A stretch of 64,000 nucleotides of DNA from Rhodococcus koreensis (GCF_900105905.1 NZ_FNSV01000005.1:248001-312000), one strand, 5' to 3'. Positions 52,958-62,448 are shown, counted from the stretch's first letter. Notes: a model not told the origin generated them from the letters alone. Numbers and translations: made by a program.

Positions 52958-54235
52958 ATGAGCATGAGGACCACCACGTGGATGCCGGCGGCGGCCGTGC
53001 TCGCCGCCGCGGTGCTGTTGGCCGGCTGCACCGGCACCGACACCACCGCCGAACCGGTCGGCAAATCCGGCGGAGACCAGGCCACGACCGCGAGTGTCGA
53101 TCCCGCCGCCCTCGACACCGGCAGCTACCCGACCAGCCCGGCCCCGGAGTTCGGGCGGGCCACCCAGGAGACCATCCTCGACGTCGACGGGCAGCGGCTC
53201 GCCGAGTTCACCGTCGTCCCCTTCGAAATCGACCCGGAACTGACGGCGGTGAAGATGCCCACGATGGTGATGCGCAGCGGCAAGAACCTCGGTGTCGTCC
53301 TCAGCGACGCCGCCGGGGACATCGCCCACAGCCACCAGATGCTCTACGGCTACGTCTCGACCGCGACCACCCCCACCACGAAAACCACCGACCCGTCCCG
53401 GTCCGTCGTCCAGGCGGTGATGCGGTTCAACAACCCCGACGACGCCGCCGCCACCGCCCGCGACATCCACCAGAATCTGCTCACCGTCGACGACGGCACC
53501 GGCCTCGAGACCGCCGAAAGCATCGACATCCTGCCCCACACCCTGGTCTCGACCGGACAGACGAACTTCAATGCCGGACCCGAGGTGTCGGTGAATGCGT
53601 TCACCCCGCACGGCGACTACCTGCTCTACACCTGGGCGAAAGCCCCCGCCGCCGACAAGGACTGGACCGCGAAGGCCGTCGCGACGGCCCTGCAACTGCA
53701 AGAACCGCTGATCGACCGGTTCCCGGCCACCCCGACCCGCGCGCAGAACGGTGGCCAGTCCGCGGAGCTACCGATGATCGACCAGGACAAGGTCCTGATC
53801 TACGCGATCCCCGAAGACGACGCCCAAGCCCAACTCGGCGACGACATGGCCGCCTACGGGCCCCGCGGCATGGCGCACCGCTCCACCAACCCGCCGCTGA
53901 CCTACAAGGTCCTCACCGACGCCGGATCCGACCACAACGCCGTCTACAAGACCACCGTCTACCGGGCGAAAGACGACGCCGGCGCCGAGACGATCCTCAC
54001 CGAGTTCTACAACGACCTGCTCGCCGAAGGGTTCACCGCCGCCCCCACCCCACAGGGTCTGCCCGACGCCAAATGCGCCACCAAGGACACCGTCAACGGC
54101 ACCCAGGACTACTGCATGGTCGCCAACGGCCGCTACGTCGGCGAAGCCAGCGGCACCGACAACAAGAAGGACGTCGATCAGCAGATCTCCGCGCAGTACC
54201 TGATCCTCGAGCACGCCGACCAGAACGCCGAGTAA
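52958..54235 (+). CDS. Secreted lipoprotein, DUF7373-like
   Basis: 425 residues with a lipoprotein signal: AVLAAAVLLAGCTG, lipobox Cys24. The mature part carries YPTSPAPEFGRATQE and two similar alpha/beta halves, as in a family of Rhodococcus/Mycobacterium lipoproteins I know as DUF7373. An AGGGA box precedes the ATG. It diverges from the dynamin operon and has its own copy of the locus ECF promoter. It should sit at the outer face of the plasma membrane. Confidence 0.85.
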   Translation: MSMRTTTWMPAAAVLAAAVLLAGCTGTDTTAEPVGKSGGDQATTASVDPAALDTGSYPTSPAPEFGRATQETILDVDGQRLAEFTVVPFEIDPELTAVKMPTMVMRSGKNLGVVLSDAAGDIAHSHQMLYGYVSTATTPTTKTTDPSRSVVQAVMRFNNPDDAAATARDIHQNLLTVDDGTGLETAESIDILPHTLVSTGQTNFNAGPEVSVNAFTPHGDYLLYTWAKAPAADKDWTAKAVATALQLQEPLIDRFPATPTRAQNGGQSAELPMIDQDKVLIYAIPEDDAQAQLGDDMAAYGPRGMAHRSTNPPLTYKVLTDAGSDHNAVYKTTVYRAKDDAGAETILTEFYNDLLAEGFTAAPTPQGLPDAKCATKDTVNGTQDYCMVANGRYVGEASGTDNKKDVDQQISAQYLILEHADQNAE

Positions 54236-54546
54236 CCCCCGGCCCGGACACGCCAGGCACCGCTGCGCCGGGTGGCTGTGGCCTCGCCAATCCATGGCAG
54301 GGCCACAGCCACCCAGAGGCGCTCATTCTCATCTCGGGACCGGCCACCTTCGACTGCCCGACTCCGGGTGTGCCATGAGAGTGGTTGCACGGAAGTCGTT
54401 TCCGTCCTGCAACGACGACCGCGGTGGGCGGGGCGCCGTTCTCGTCGTCGCCTGAACGTCCACGGTCCGCGCTGAGCCCCGCATTTCGTGGGGTGCCCCC
54501 CAGTACTGTCGTCTGGTCCGTACCCAAGAACGCGAGGAGTGGATCC

Positions 54547-54894
54547 GTGGCACGCAAGGTCGTAGTGGAGATGGTCGACGACATCGACCGCACCGCCTTC
54601 GGCGAAGACGGCGAGAGCATCCACTATGCCGTCGACGGCATCGAGTACGTGATCGACCTGAAGGACGAACACGCGAAGGAACTCCGCGAGACCTTCGACT
54701 ACTACATCACGCACTCCACCCGGGTCGGCGGCCGCAAACACCGCTCGGACCGGCCGGGCAACGCCACTGTCGGCAAGCGGCCGCGGGAGGAAACGAAGAA
54801 GATCCGCGCCTGGGCGCTCAAGCAGGGATACGAACTCTCCTCCCGGGGCCGTATCCCCGCCGAGATCGAGCAGGCCTTCCGCGACGCCCACTGA
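54547..54894 (+). CDS. lsr2: Lsr2-family nucleoid-associated protein (2)
   Basis: 115 residues from a GTG with AGGAG at 54534-54538. VVVEMVDDIDRTAFGEDGE and VDGIEYVIDL form the dimerisation part; ALKQGYELSSRGRIPAEIEQ is the DNA-binding part with the RGR clamp. It is related to the protein at 39801. It lies upstream of the SRAP gene with a 45-base gap. Confidence 0.92.
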   Translation: MARKVVVEMVDDIDRTAFGEDGESIHYAVDGIEYVIDLKDEHAKELRETFDYYITHSTRVGGRKHRSDRPGNATVGKRPREETKKIRAWALKQGYELSSRGRIPAEIEQAFRDAH

Positions 54895-54939
54895 TGCGAC
54901 CTCACCCGCCACGTCGGTGCGTCGTGGCACGCTATCGGT

Positions 54940-55692
54940 ATGTGTGGTCGCTACGCCTCGACGACGAGCCGGGGGTCGTTGCTCGAGACCTTCGAGATCG
55001 ACCCCGACCGGGCCGACCCCGAGGTTCCGCCGGACTACAACGTCGCACCCACGAAAACCTCGCCGGTGGTGATCGCCCGCACACCGAAGGACACCGACGA
55101 TAAGCAGCCGCAGCGGCAGCTCCGCAACCTCAAGTGGGGTTTGACACCGTTCTGGGCGAAGGATCCGAAGATCGGCTCCCGGATGATCAACGCCCGCGCC
55201 GAGACGGTGCACGAAAAGCCGGCCTATCGGCAGTCCTTCAAGTCCCGGCGGGCGATCATTCCGGTGTCCGGGTTCTACGAGTGGTTCCCGACCGAGGAGG
55301 TCGGCAAAACTGGGAAACCGCTCAAACAGCCGTACTACATCCACCCCGCCGGCGGTGACATTCTGCCGTTGGCCGGGATCTTCGACTTCTGGCGCAACCC
55401 CGACGTCCCCGAGGACGATCCGGACGCCTGGCTGGTCACTTTCTCGGTGATCACCACCAATTCCACCGACGACGTGGGGCACATCCACGACCGGATGCCG
55501 ATGAGCGTGGCCGAAGCGAATTGGGCGGACTGGCTCGACCCGACCAACACCGACGTCGATTACGCCCGATCCCTGATGGCACCCCCGGCACCGGGGAGCC
55601 TGGACACCTACCCCGTGTCCAAGGCCGTGAACAACGTCCGCAACAACGGCGAGGACCTGGTGAAGCCGATCACCACCGGCGATGCCCACTGA
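54940..55692 (+). CDS. SRAP (HMCES/YedK) abasic-site-processing protein
   Basis: 250 residues starting MCGRYAS, where Cys2 becomes the nucleophile after Met removal. The other active-site parts are YNVAPT (Asn), INARAET, SGFYEW (Glu) and IHDRMP (His). These proteins form a thiazolidine crosslink with abasic sites in single-stranded DNA and shield them. Length is normal. Mobile and phage DNA often carries a copy. Confidence 0.93.
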   Translation: MCGRYASTTSRGSLLETFEIDPDRADPEVPPDYNVAPTKTSPVVIARTPKDTDDKQPQRQLRNLKWGLTPFWAKDPKIGSRMINARAETVHEKPAYRQSFKSRRAIIPVSGFYEWFPTEEVGKTGKPLKQPYYIHPAGGDILPLAGIFDFWRNPDVPEDDPDAWLVTFSVITTNSTDDVGHIHDRMPMSVAEANWADWLDPTNTDVDYARSLMAPPAPGSLDTYPVSKAVNNVRNNGEDLVKPITTGDAH

Positions 55693-56348
55693 CCACGGGT
55701 CCGGCCCGGTGCCGGCCCGGGCGCCTCAGCCGTGGACGTACTCGCGTCGGAATACCGATGGAGGGTCCGCTGTTGAGAAGGCTGACGGTGGCGCGCATAC
55801 CCCGGGTACCACACCAGAACAGTCGCCGCGAGCGACCACTTGCCGAGAGGCGATATGGCGTCACCATCACCCCGTGACCGGGTAAGACCTGCACTGCGTA
55901 GCGTTCCCGGGCGGGTGAGGAGCCGCTGACACCGGGGAAGGCGTCGGCGGCTTTCCTCTGACATCCCGCGCGGGTCTCCCACGGCATGATCGAGAATCTG
56001 GGACAGTCGGCGACCTCGCCCGAACCAGACATCGGCGATCACGACTCGGCCATGGTCACTGCTTGCGCCCTTGTCGACCGGGACGAAAAGAGGGCGGCAT
56101 CACCGCTGGTCCTGAGATTTCACCGAGAAACAGGCCGCCACCCGCCTACCAATCCGCGGAACCCCGCAGATCAGGACCGTGATGGGATCACCGGTCTGGG
56201 CAGTGAGTGGCGACCTGCTGCTCGTCGCACAGGTCACCGTAGACCGCCCCTCCGACACGGCCGCGGAAACCCGACGTCGGTGACCCCGAAAGCGATGATG
56301 CTGGGCACCCCTGCGGCGGCCGGCACCACCGCATCCGCCTGATCGACC
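55693..56348. other. Stretch without a convincing gene
   Basis: Frames exist on both strands (for example 55986-56342 plus and 55608-56042 minus) but none has a ribosome site or recognisable motif. Confidence 0.4.
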
Positions 56349-56471
56349 GTGGGTTGCTACCGTCCGACGGTGCATTCTCTCCTCAGCAACCGTGGCCCCG
56401 TGTATTGGCGGCGGATCCAGCGAGAAGCCGGCGACCGATGGCTCACCCGGGGCAGCCGGGGACTGCGCGGA

Positions 56472-56726
56472 ATGACCCGCACCCCTCCCCCGATCACCGA
56501 CCACGAGTGCGCCACCCTCGTCGCGGTGCTCGTCGAAACGACCGGCGGCCGCTGGCCGGAGAACCAGACCCGCATCGCCCGCCTCCTGACCAGACTTGAC
56601 ATCGATGGCAGCGCAATACAAATGGCGGCAACCATCCGATCGCTGACCGCCGATTCCGCCTGGCCCACACGCGCCCACGAAATCGAATCCAGCGCCGCCG
56701 AGTGGTGGCACCAGTGGTCCTCCTGA
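56472..56726 (+). CDS. Small hypothetical protein
   Basis: 84 residues from the ATG at 56472 (MTRTPPPITDHECATLVAVL); the same frame is open from 56349. It has regular helical spacing (RIARLLTRLDIDGSAIQMA) and ends AAEWWHQWSS. No membrane segment. Not recognised. Confidence 0.5.
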   Translation: MTRTPPPITDHECATLVAVLVETTGGRWPENQTRIARLLTRLDIDGSAIQMAATIRSLTADSAWPTRAHEIESSAAEWWHQWSS

Positions 56727-56880
56727 CGACGCCAGGGGCCCGTCGCCCGGAATCATGCTGACGGGCCCGCGTCGATAGCGGAGACGGTCACCCCACGCGT
56801 GAGCATGTCCGAGACACCGTTAGGATGAGTGCTGTTCCAGCAGCGCATCCCCCCAATTTTGTTCTGCTGGACACCCCCCC

Positions 56881-56914
56881 GTGCCCCGGCGTCATCCCCC
56901 CGATGCCGGGGCAC
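56881..56914. repeat. GC-rich hairpin
   Basis: GTGCCCCGGC and GCCGGGGCAC pair across a 14-base loop. It follows no assigned gene directly. The rest of 56727-57381 has no recognisable gene. Confidence 0.6.
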
Positions 56915-57381
56915 AATCATGCGCACGACGGACGCCAAGGTCGAGCGACGACGGAGACGAATCCGAGTCGGACACCCGTGGGCGACTCCGCCGCGCTTCG
57001 CTGCGATCCCGCAGGCCACACGCCGACGCGACGAGACGGCAGAGGACATCGGCCCACAGCCGATTCGGGGCCGCACGGTGGCGACGCCTGAGGAGCAGAA
57101 CCCGCTCGGCGCTGGGTTCGTGCCGAACCCCGACTCTGCTGCGCTCCGGCCCACCGGTCTCATCCGAGGGCGGATCGCCGGGCATCGAACCCGCCCCTTG
57201 CTCTGCACCAGGACCCGCCAGCGATGATCGGCGGTCGGGACTTCGCGCAACACGGCGGCCCGCAGCGTTCTTGCCACTCACGATCGATCAGCCGTACGCC
57301 TCGGGTGGGCGGCGCCACCAGTGGGGTCTTCCCTACCCCGCCGCTGGCGCCGAAGCGTCACCATAACACATAATCGAATGT

Positions 57382-57726
57382 ATGTTCGATGAGAAGTTCC
57401 GGCACTGGCGACCCACCTATGACCCCAAGCCGTGGCGCACGATCACCCCACCCCAGCCGGTGACGGTCGATCTGGCCACGGCGATCGCCCACGACGGAGG
57501 CCGCCTCGCCCACGATCTTCCGCTCCGGGTCCGCGCCGAAGGACTCAACCTCGACATCCAAGTGCCCGGCGTGCTGCATGCCTGGGCGCGCACCTCCCGC
57601 GGCTCCTGGCTGGCAGCATGCACCTTCACGGTCCCCACCGGAAACAATCTCGGCTCCCTCGAGGTCACCCAGTGGTGCCCTGCCGCTTCCGTCACGCCGC
57701 GCGAAACCGGGCCGCCGAGTACATGA
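57382..57726 (+). CDS. Hypothetical protein
   Basis: 114 residues, ATG at 57382. Natural composition with the blocks RHWRPTYDPKPWRTI, LDIQVPGVLHAWARTSRGSW and TFTVPTGNNLGSLE. No signal or membrane segment. It precedes the DnaB-N-like gene on the same strand, 76 bases apart. Not recognised. Confidence 0.6.
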   Translation: MFDEKFRHWRPTYDPKPWRTITPPQPVTVDLATAIAHDGGRLAHDLPLRVRAEGLNLDIQVPGVLHAWARTSRGSWLAACTFTVPTGNNLGSLEVTQWCPAASVTPRETGPPST

Positions 57727-57802
57727 TTCCACGACGCCCGACCGTGTCACCCCCACCGATCTGCAGCCTGTCCACCACGACACCCCGGAGGAGGCGACGA
57801 CG

Positions 57803-58345
57803 ATGAGCACCAGCGACCAGGCGAGCGTCGAGGAACCCGTCGACGTGCTCCGCCCCGGCGACGTGGACGCCGACCTCCGCGAGGACATCGAAGCCCTGTG
57901 TCTGTGCGCCCTGCTCTGGGCACCGGCCGACACCGCCGCACGGGCGGTCGCCATCGTCGAAACCACCGACTTCCACCGCCCCCTCCACGCCGAGCTCTAT
58001 GGTGTCATCGCCGCACTCGTGCGAGAGGGAGCACCTCACGGCGCCGCCATGGTTGCCACCGCCCTCGAGCGCGACGGCGAACTCGCCGGCCACCACGGCA
58101 TCCGCATCGCCCGTGCCCTCACCGACATCGCCACCGCGGGAGCTGATCCGGTCTCTCTCGGCTACTACGCCAAAGCCGTCGTCACCCGCGCCTACCGGCG
58201 CGGCTACCACGAGGCCGCGCAATCGATGGCCCAAGCGGCGGCCGAACTGCCCGACGATCAGCTCTTCGAGCACCTCCTCGCCATCGGCCGCGAACGCCGC
58301 ACTGCCAGTCGGCGGCTCATCGCCCTTCGCGCCGCGGAGATCTGA
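57803..58345 (+). CDS. Stand-alone DnaB helicase N-terminal-domain protein
   Basis: 180 residues from the ATG at 57803, just downstream of GGAGGAGGCGACGACG. It matches the helical N-terminal domain of replicative helicase DnaB: a start like LREDIEALCLCALLWAP, TTDFHRPLHAELYGVIAAL, and a YYAKAVVTRAYRRGYHEAA hairpin. The ATPase domain is missing and no helicase gene follows. Such proteins occur on actinobacterial plasmids; they might regulate helicase loading by mimicking this domain. Confidence 0.78.
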   Translation: MSTSDQASVEEPVDVLRPGDVDADLREDIEALCLCALLWAPADTAARAVAIVETTDFHRPLHAELYGVIAALVREGAPHGAAMVATALERDGELAGHHGIRIARALTDIATAGADPVSLGYYAKAVVTRAYRRGYHEAAQSMAQAAAELPDDQLFEHLLAIGRERRTASRRLIALRAAEI

Positions 58346-58434
58346 CACCTGGCAGCCGTTGCTCGGATTGCCCCGTTGACCCACAGATATGGAAACATAC
58401 CGATCTGCATGTTTCATCAACGGGGAGGGCGGAC

Positions 58435-58911
58435 ATGGGGCAGGGGGATGACCCGCGCATCAGGGTCATGGGCAGTGTGATCTGGAGGTGGAGCAGATTC
58501 GACGGTCTCGCCAATCATCACTTGGAGCAGATTCTGCAACGGGGAGGCTTCCTCGACGGTGACATCACCGACCCGGAAGCTGTCAACCGGGCGGTACGCG
58601 TCGCCGTCGAAAACCCTGCCACTGTCGCAGAACTCGACGACTGGGCGCAACGTGCCGCCAATCGGTGCGCCGGCGCACCCACCTCGGACCTTCGGTTGGA
58701 GGACTCGATCGGCTACCTCACCGAACGCCTCGACGCCGTCCCGTTGACCCCCGAGATGATCGATGAGTGCTTGCGCAAGGTCGCGGCCGTTGATGATCAG
58801 ATCGTGGGGGCCAAGGACCTACCCGAGCTGGCGCACCCGGACGCCACGACGACCGCATTGCTGTGGAGATACGTCGAGGCCCGGGGCAGGGTGCTCGCCG
58901 CCTCACTCTGA
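58435..58911 (+). CDS. Hypothetical protein
   Basis: 158 residues, ATG at 58435 with GGGGAGGG upstream. Mostly helical by pattern (DPEAVNRAVRVAVENPATVA, ELDDWAQRAANR). No signal or membrane segment. It overlaps tail to tail with a broken minus-strand frame. Not recognised. Confidence 0.65.
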   Translation: MGQGDDPRIRVMGSVIWRWSRFDGLANHHLEQILQRGGFLDGDITDPEAVNRAVRVAVENPATVAELDDWAQRAANRCAGAPTSDLRLEDSIGYLTERLDAVPLTPEMIDECLRKVAAVDDQIVGAKDLPELAHPDATTTALLWRYVEARGRVLAASL

Positions 58912-59170
58912 CTCGGCCGCGGCGGCGGGCTGACCCGGGGGCCTTGGGACCGTGGACATGTGCAGGTGTCCGGAGACAGTGCTGGTGTCCGGGAGCGCGC
59001 CGCGCAGTTCGGGTTTGGAGATGAGCCGATCGGCGGCGTGCCAGATCGTGTTCGGCTGAATCTCCCGCCCAGTGCCACTTCCCGACCTCGACACCAAGTT
59101 CCCAGGGCGTCACCCCGGCGGCGGGGCGCACCGGCCGTTCATCATGGTCGGGCGCACGAACGGATGCGGT
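58903..59170 (-). pseudogene. Possible frameshifted gene
   Basis: One minus frame reads RPAAGVTPWELGVEVGKWHW and then becomes poor; the neighbouring frame continues REIQPNTIWHAADRLISKPE to the stop at 58903. Joined near 59066 they give a natural-looking protein part. No relative in the window, so this is only suggestive. Confidence 0.35.
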
Positions 59171-59312
59171 GGACACCGTCTGTGCCCGCGGACAGGGGTG
59201 GGCAGGACCCGGCGGCATCAGGAGTAGGACAGGAGGCAGCGCCGAACTCGGGTTCGGGTCGAGTCTCCCGGGTGACGCTGCTGTGCGTGGGCGACCGGCA
59301 CCGCTCCGGTTG

Positions 59313-59912
59313 TCAGTGGGCGTCGGCGAAAGCCTGCTCGATGTCCGCGGGTATGCGTCCGCGGGAGGAGATCTCGTACCCGTGCTGGACAGCCCACTGG
59401 CGGATTTCCTTGGCGGTGCTTGTGCTCCGGTTTCGTCGGGGTCGGTGTCTCGGCCGTTGTTCCTGCACGGGCTGCTCGGTCGCGGGGCTCTCGTCGGTCT
59501 CGTCCGTCTCCTTGCCCGGCTCCCCTTTTCCCTTACCCGCTCGCTTTCCGTCTGTGCGGCCCCGTTCGTTCGCCGCGGACCCCTCCCCCTCACGGTCCTT
59601 GGTCTCGCCCTCGTCCGGCTCGACGAGGTGCAACCGGCGGATATCGCCGGACCTGCCCAGTGCGCCGGCTCCAGTGCCCACATGCCCCGCCAGGCTCTCA
59701 CCGCCGGAGTGGAGCCGGCTGGTCAGCGAATCGATGTGTGAGGTGACCGCAGTGATCGCCGCGGCTTTCGCGGAGTTCATCAGCTCTCCCCGAACGGTCT
59801 CGCAGAGCTTGGCGACCTCCGGGGAACTGGTGAGCGTCGCGGTCCCTCGCCCCAGCAGGTAGCCCGCCCCGAGGGCCACTACCACCTGGCCGCTGGTTTT
59901 CATCGTCGTCAC
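59313..59912 (-). CDS. Protein with hydrophobic N-terminus and Lsr2-type C-terminal domain
   Basis: 199 residues. The start SGQVVVALGAGYLLGRG is a short hydrophobic segment; residues 35-80 are helical with SHIDSLTSRLHSG. A long charged linker rich in Gly, Lys and Glu (RTDGKRAGKGKGEPGKE) follows. The end EIRQWAVQHGYEISSRGRIP is the Lsr2 DNA-binding domain with its RGR clamp. The Lsr2 dimerisation domain is absent. It could tether DNA to the membrane or another partner. Some gas-vesicle and histone-like proteins have a similar start. Confidence 0.82.
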   Translation of the reverse strand: MTTMKTSGQVVVALGAGYLLGRGTATLTSSPEVAKLCETVRGELMNSAKAAAITAVTSHIDSLTSRLHSGGESLAGHVGTGAGALGRSGDIRRLHLVEPDEGETKDREGEGSAANERGRTDGKRAGKGKGEPGKETDETDESPATEQPVQEQRPRHRPRRNRSTSTAKEIRQWAVQHGYEISSRGRIPADIEQAFADAH

Positions 59913-60134
59913 CCCGCAAATGCCGAGCTGTCGTCCGCGTACCTCGGTTGGCGGGCGGGAAGGGTGTGTGTTGGAGCCGTGCCCGGCGCGGGGTGCGTAT
60001 ACGGGTGCTTACCCGGGGCCGGGACGCCTAATCATCGGTACGCAACGTCCGTGGACGGTGGGTCGAACGGATGGCGTCCCCCGATCGCGCATGGCGGTGC
60101 GCGTCCACGCTGATCTCGGCTGGCACAGCGGTGC

Positions 60135-60829
60135 TCAGCAGGAGTGCAGGACCTGGCTCATCGCGTCCTTCTCCGCCTGGGTCACCCACAACCGGTAGAG
60201 GGCTTTGACGTCGACCTGCCGGGCAACGTAGGTGCACCGGTAGGCCTTGTTCGGCGGCAACCACGATGCAGCGTCCGAATCGGACTTCTGCGAGTTGGTG
60301 GGTCCGTCGACGGCCTGCAGGTTGCGGGGGTCGTTGGCCAGGTCGCGGCGCTGCTCCGGGCTGAGCTGCTGGGCCCCCTTCTGCCACGCATCGGACAGGG
60401 CGACGACGTGGTCGATCTGGACAGCGGTGGAGGTGTCCTGCCCGCGGACGAACGCGATGGTGGTGCCGGTGTAGGTGTCGTGCAGGGTGCCGGTCGCCAC
60501 CACACAGTCCCGGGTGCTGGTCTTGTAGGTCAGATCGACCAGGTCCCGGCGGAGGATGTCGTTGCGGGTGTCGCAGCCGTTGTGGCCGCCCTCGACACCG
60601 TTGTCGTCGGACCAGGACGGGCCGAACTGCTCCCGGGTGTACCCGGCGGAGCACGGCCCTTGACCGCGAGGGTGTCGAGCTTCGCCAACGCCGGCGCCGC
60701 ATCGAACACCGGTGCTCCCCCGAGCGACCCGGCGCCCGGGTCCGCGTCGGCGATCGCCGAGCACCCGGTCAGACCGAGCACGGTGACCGCACCCAACGCG
60801 AGCAGGGCGGTCCGGGGGCGTGCGCGCAT
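60135..60829 (-). pseudogene. HNH endonuclease lipoprotein interrupted by a frameshift
   Basis: The first part, from the ATG at 60829, is a lipoprotein signal (ALLALGAVTVLGLTGCSA) followed by LDTLAVKGRAP. The second part, in the next frame, starts near 60650 with GYTREQFGPSW and has the family signature NGCDTRNDILRRDL, then QIDHVVALSDAW and DPRNLQAV, the HNH/DUF1524 metal and catalytic region, ending at 60135. One added base between GCTCCG and CCGGGT (about 60645) would restore a single reading frame of normal family length. It is either a recent mutation, a sequencing error or, less likely, recoded. Confidence 0.8.
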
Positions 60830-60860
60830 GCGACTGTTCTCCTGTTACCTGTGTGACTGA

Positions 60861-61486
60861 TGGTGCACGCAAGTATTGCGGACACCTCCGACAGGCTCGG
60901 CGATCGGGGTCGGCGCGGGGTTCATGGTGTCACCGGTGCAATCATCTCCGTCGAGGATGGTCATGCCCTCATCGAGTCCTTGGTGGACAGCCCGAGAGCA
61001 TTCCCCACTCCGGGTCCAGCTGAGGTTCCTCGCACCAGCGACCTGAACCGCCGTGTCCGCGGCACGACGCCGCAATGGCCTTCCACGGTGATACATGCGG
61101 GCGTGGTGACCCACCAGAAGGGAACCTCTGGATGCGTGTCCGCCGGACGCGGATCAAGGCGGGCGAGGCGCTCGTCGGGTGGTCGCCCGGCCACGGATCG
61201 CACCGCGTCGGCGGCATCGGCCGGACGACCCCGACGGTCCGGCCGGTGGTCGAGGGTGCGGTACACGCATCCTCCACCGCCGACCTCGGCCGCATCCGCA
61301 GGTCACGCGGGCGCCGGTGAGTGTGAATCCCTCGTGGGCGAATTAATCTGGTCGGTTGTTTAATTTCACAGACTGGGAAATCCGGATTTATGTGAAACGC
61401 GGCCGACTGGTCCGTCCGATAAAAGAAATAAGCGCGAAACAACGTTCGCGTGGATACCCGACCACAGCAGAAGGAGTGAAATCTGC
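60861..61486. other. Stretch without a convincing gene
   Basis: Competing frames on both strands; none is supported. Its end carries AAGGAG at 61471-61476, the ribosome site of the small peptide gene. Confidence 0.4.
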
Positions 61487-61579
61487 ATGGGTTCTGCAGG
61501 AATTGATTTCAACGTCGCTCTCGAGGCGTTCCTCCATTGGCTTCAGTTGAGCTTCGGCATCGGCGGCGGCATCGGCTGA
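61487..61579 (+). CDS. 30-residue peptide
   Basis: ATG at 61487, ten bases after a perfect AAGGAG, and a TGA at 61577. The product MGSAGIDFNVALEAFLHWLQ then ends in a Gly-rich hydrophobic tail (SFGIGGGIG). An amphipathic helix is likely. A strong hairpin follows 44 bases later. Size and shape resemble small membrane or pore-forming peptides of mycolic-acid bacteria, but there is no direct sequence evidence for that. Confidence 0.6.
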   Translation: MGSAGIDFNVALEAFLHWLQLSFGIGGGIG

Positions 61580-61622
61580 CCGCCCGCAGCGCCCGGAACA
61601 CCGCACCGTAGGACGGGAAGCG

Positions 61623-61660
61623 GTGGTGCTCGGCTCGCCAACAGGTGAGCCGAGCACCAC
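61623..61660 (+). terminator. Intrinsic-type hairpin after the 30-residue ORF
   Basis: A perfect 14-bp stem (GTGGTGCTCGGCTC / GAGCCGAGCACCAC) with a 10-base loop. Its place right after the short ORF supports that ORF as a transcription unit. From here to 62075 no gene is seen. Confidence 0.82.
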
Positions 61661-62075
61661 GCTGAACTGCGCAAACTGCAATGTCTGCCAGGCCCGGCGG
61701 CACGCCGGTGTCGAACCACCCGTCGGGGAGCGGTCGGACCGGCCCGAGCGGTTCATGCTGGTGCGAGGCCCGGTTTCCGTCGACGGTTCGGAGCGCTGAT
61801 CCGGACGGTCGCACACGTCCGGGACGGGTCCGAGAAAATTGTTCGCGCGGCGCCGAAATATTCGCGTGGAGCCGAAATTTCTACCGCCTGAGCGCTCATT
61901 ACCTGAATTGCGAGGGTGACACTATTCGAGGTGGTCGGAAATGAGATGCGGGGCACAATTCGCGGGCTTCGCGGCAAGCGCGGCACGTCACTGAACCCCG
62001 GGCGCATCACAGCTCCCCACCAAAGCACATGAGCACACGAGCACACGAACGACGAGACGGGAAAGGGGTGGCCAG

Positions 62076-62300
62076 ATGAGTGCTGCACCGATGAGCCGGA
62101 TGGTGTCCTTCGAACTGCGCTGGTACAGCCACGGCGGCGGCCCGGAAGAGACGATCCTGGCGGACTTCGGGATGAGCCCCACCGAATTCTTCCGGGAACT
62201 GCACACCAACCTCGAACTCGACCCGCCGACGCCACTGCAACCGAAATTGGTCGAGACGATGAAGGCCGTTGCTCGCCGACGGCTGTGGGCAGGCTCCTGA
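62076..62300 (+). CDS. DUF3263-like small protein
   Basis: 74 residues, ATG at 62076 with AAAGGGG upstream. The pattern FELRWYSHGGGPEETILADF, then GMSPTEFFRELH and a basic end ARRRLW resembles DUF3263 proteins of actinobacteria (a WW-type start, LS-YY-LN middle, DP-LV-RLR end). Those are probably DNA-binding helix-turn-helix proteins. Confidence 0.65.
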   Translation: MSAAPMSRMVSFELRWYSHGGGPEETILADFGMSPTEFFRELHTNLELDPPTPLQPKLVETMKAVARRRLWAGS

Positions 62301-62448
62301 CCACACCGGCACCGATCAACCCGGCCCCGCCGCGGCGGCTGGGCACCCGGAAGCGGTCCCCGCCGGAGGGTCTCCCGTCGGTGACCGAAGGGCCCCGGGT
62401 TCGCAACCGCGCGGTGTCCGGGCACGCGGGAAACGCGACATCAGCGCA

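Noticed and set aside
60860..61363. Plus-strand frame of 167 codons
   Set aside because: Composition shifts to Arg/Ser/Pro noise in the second half, and a minus-strand frame competes equally well.
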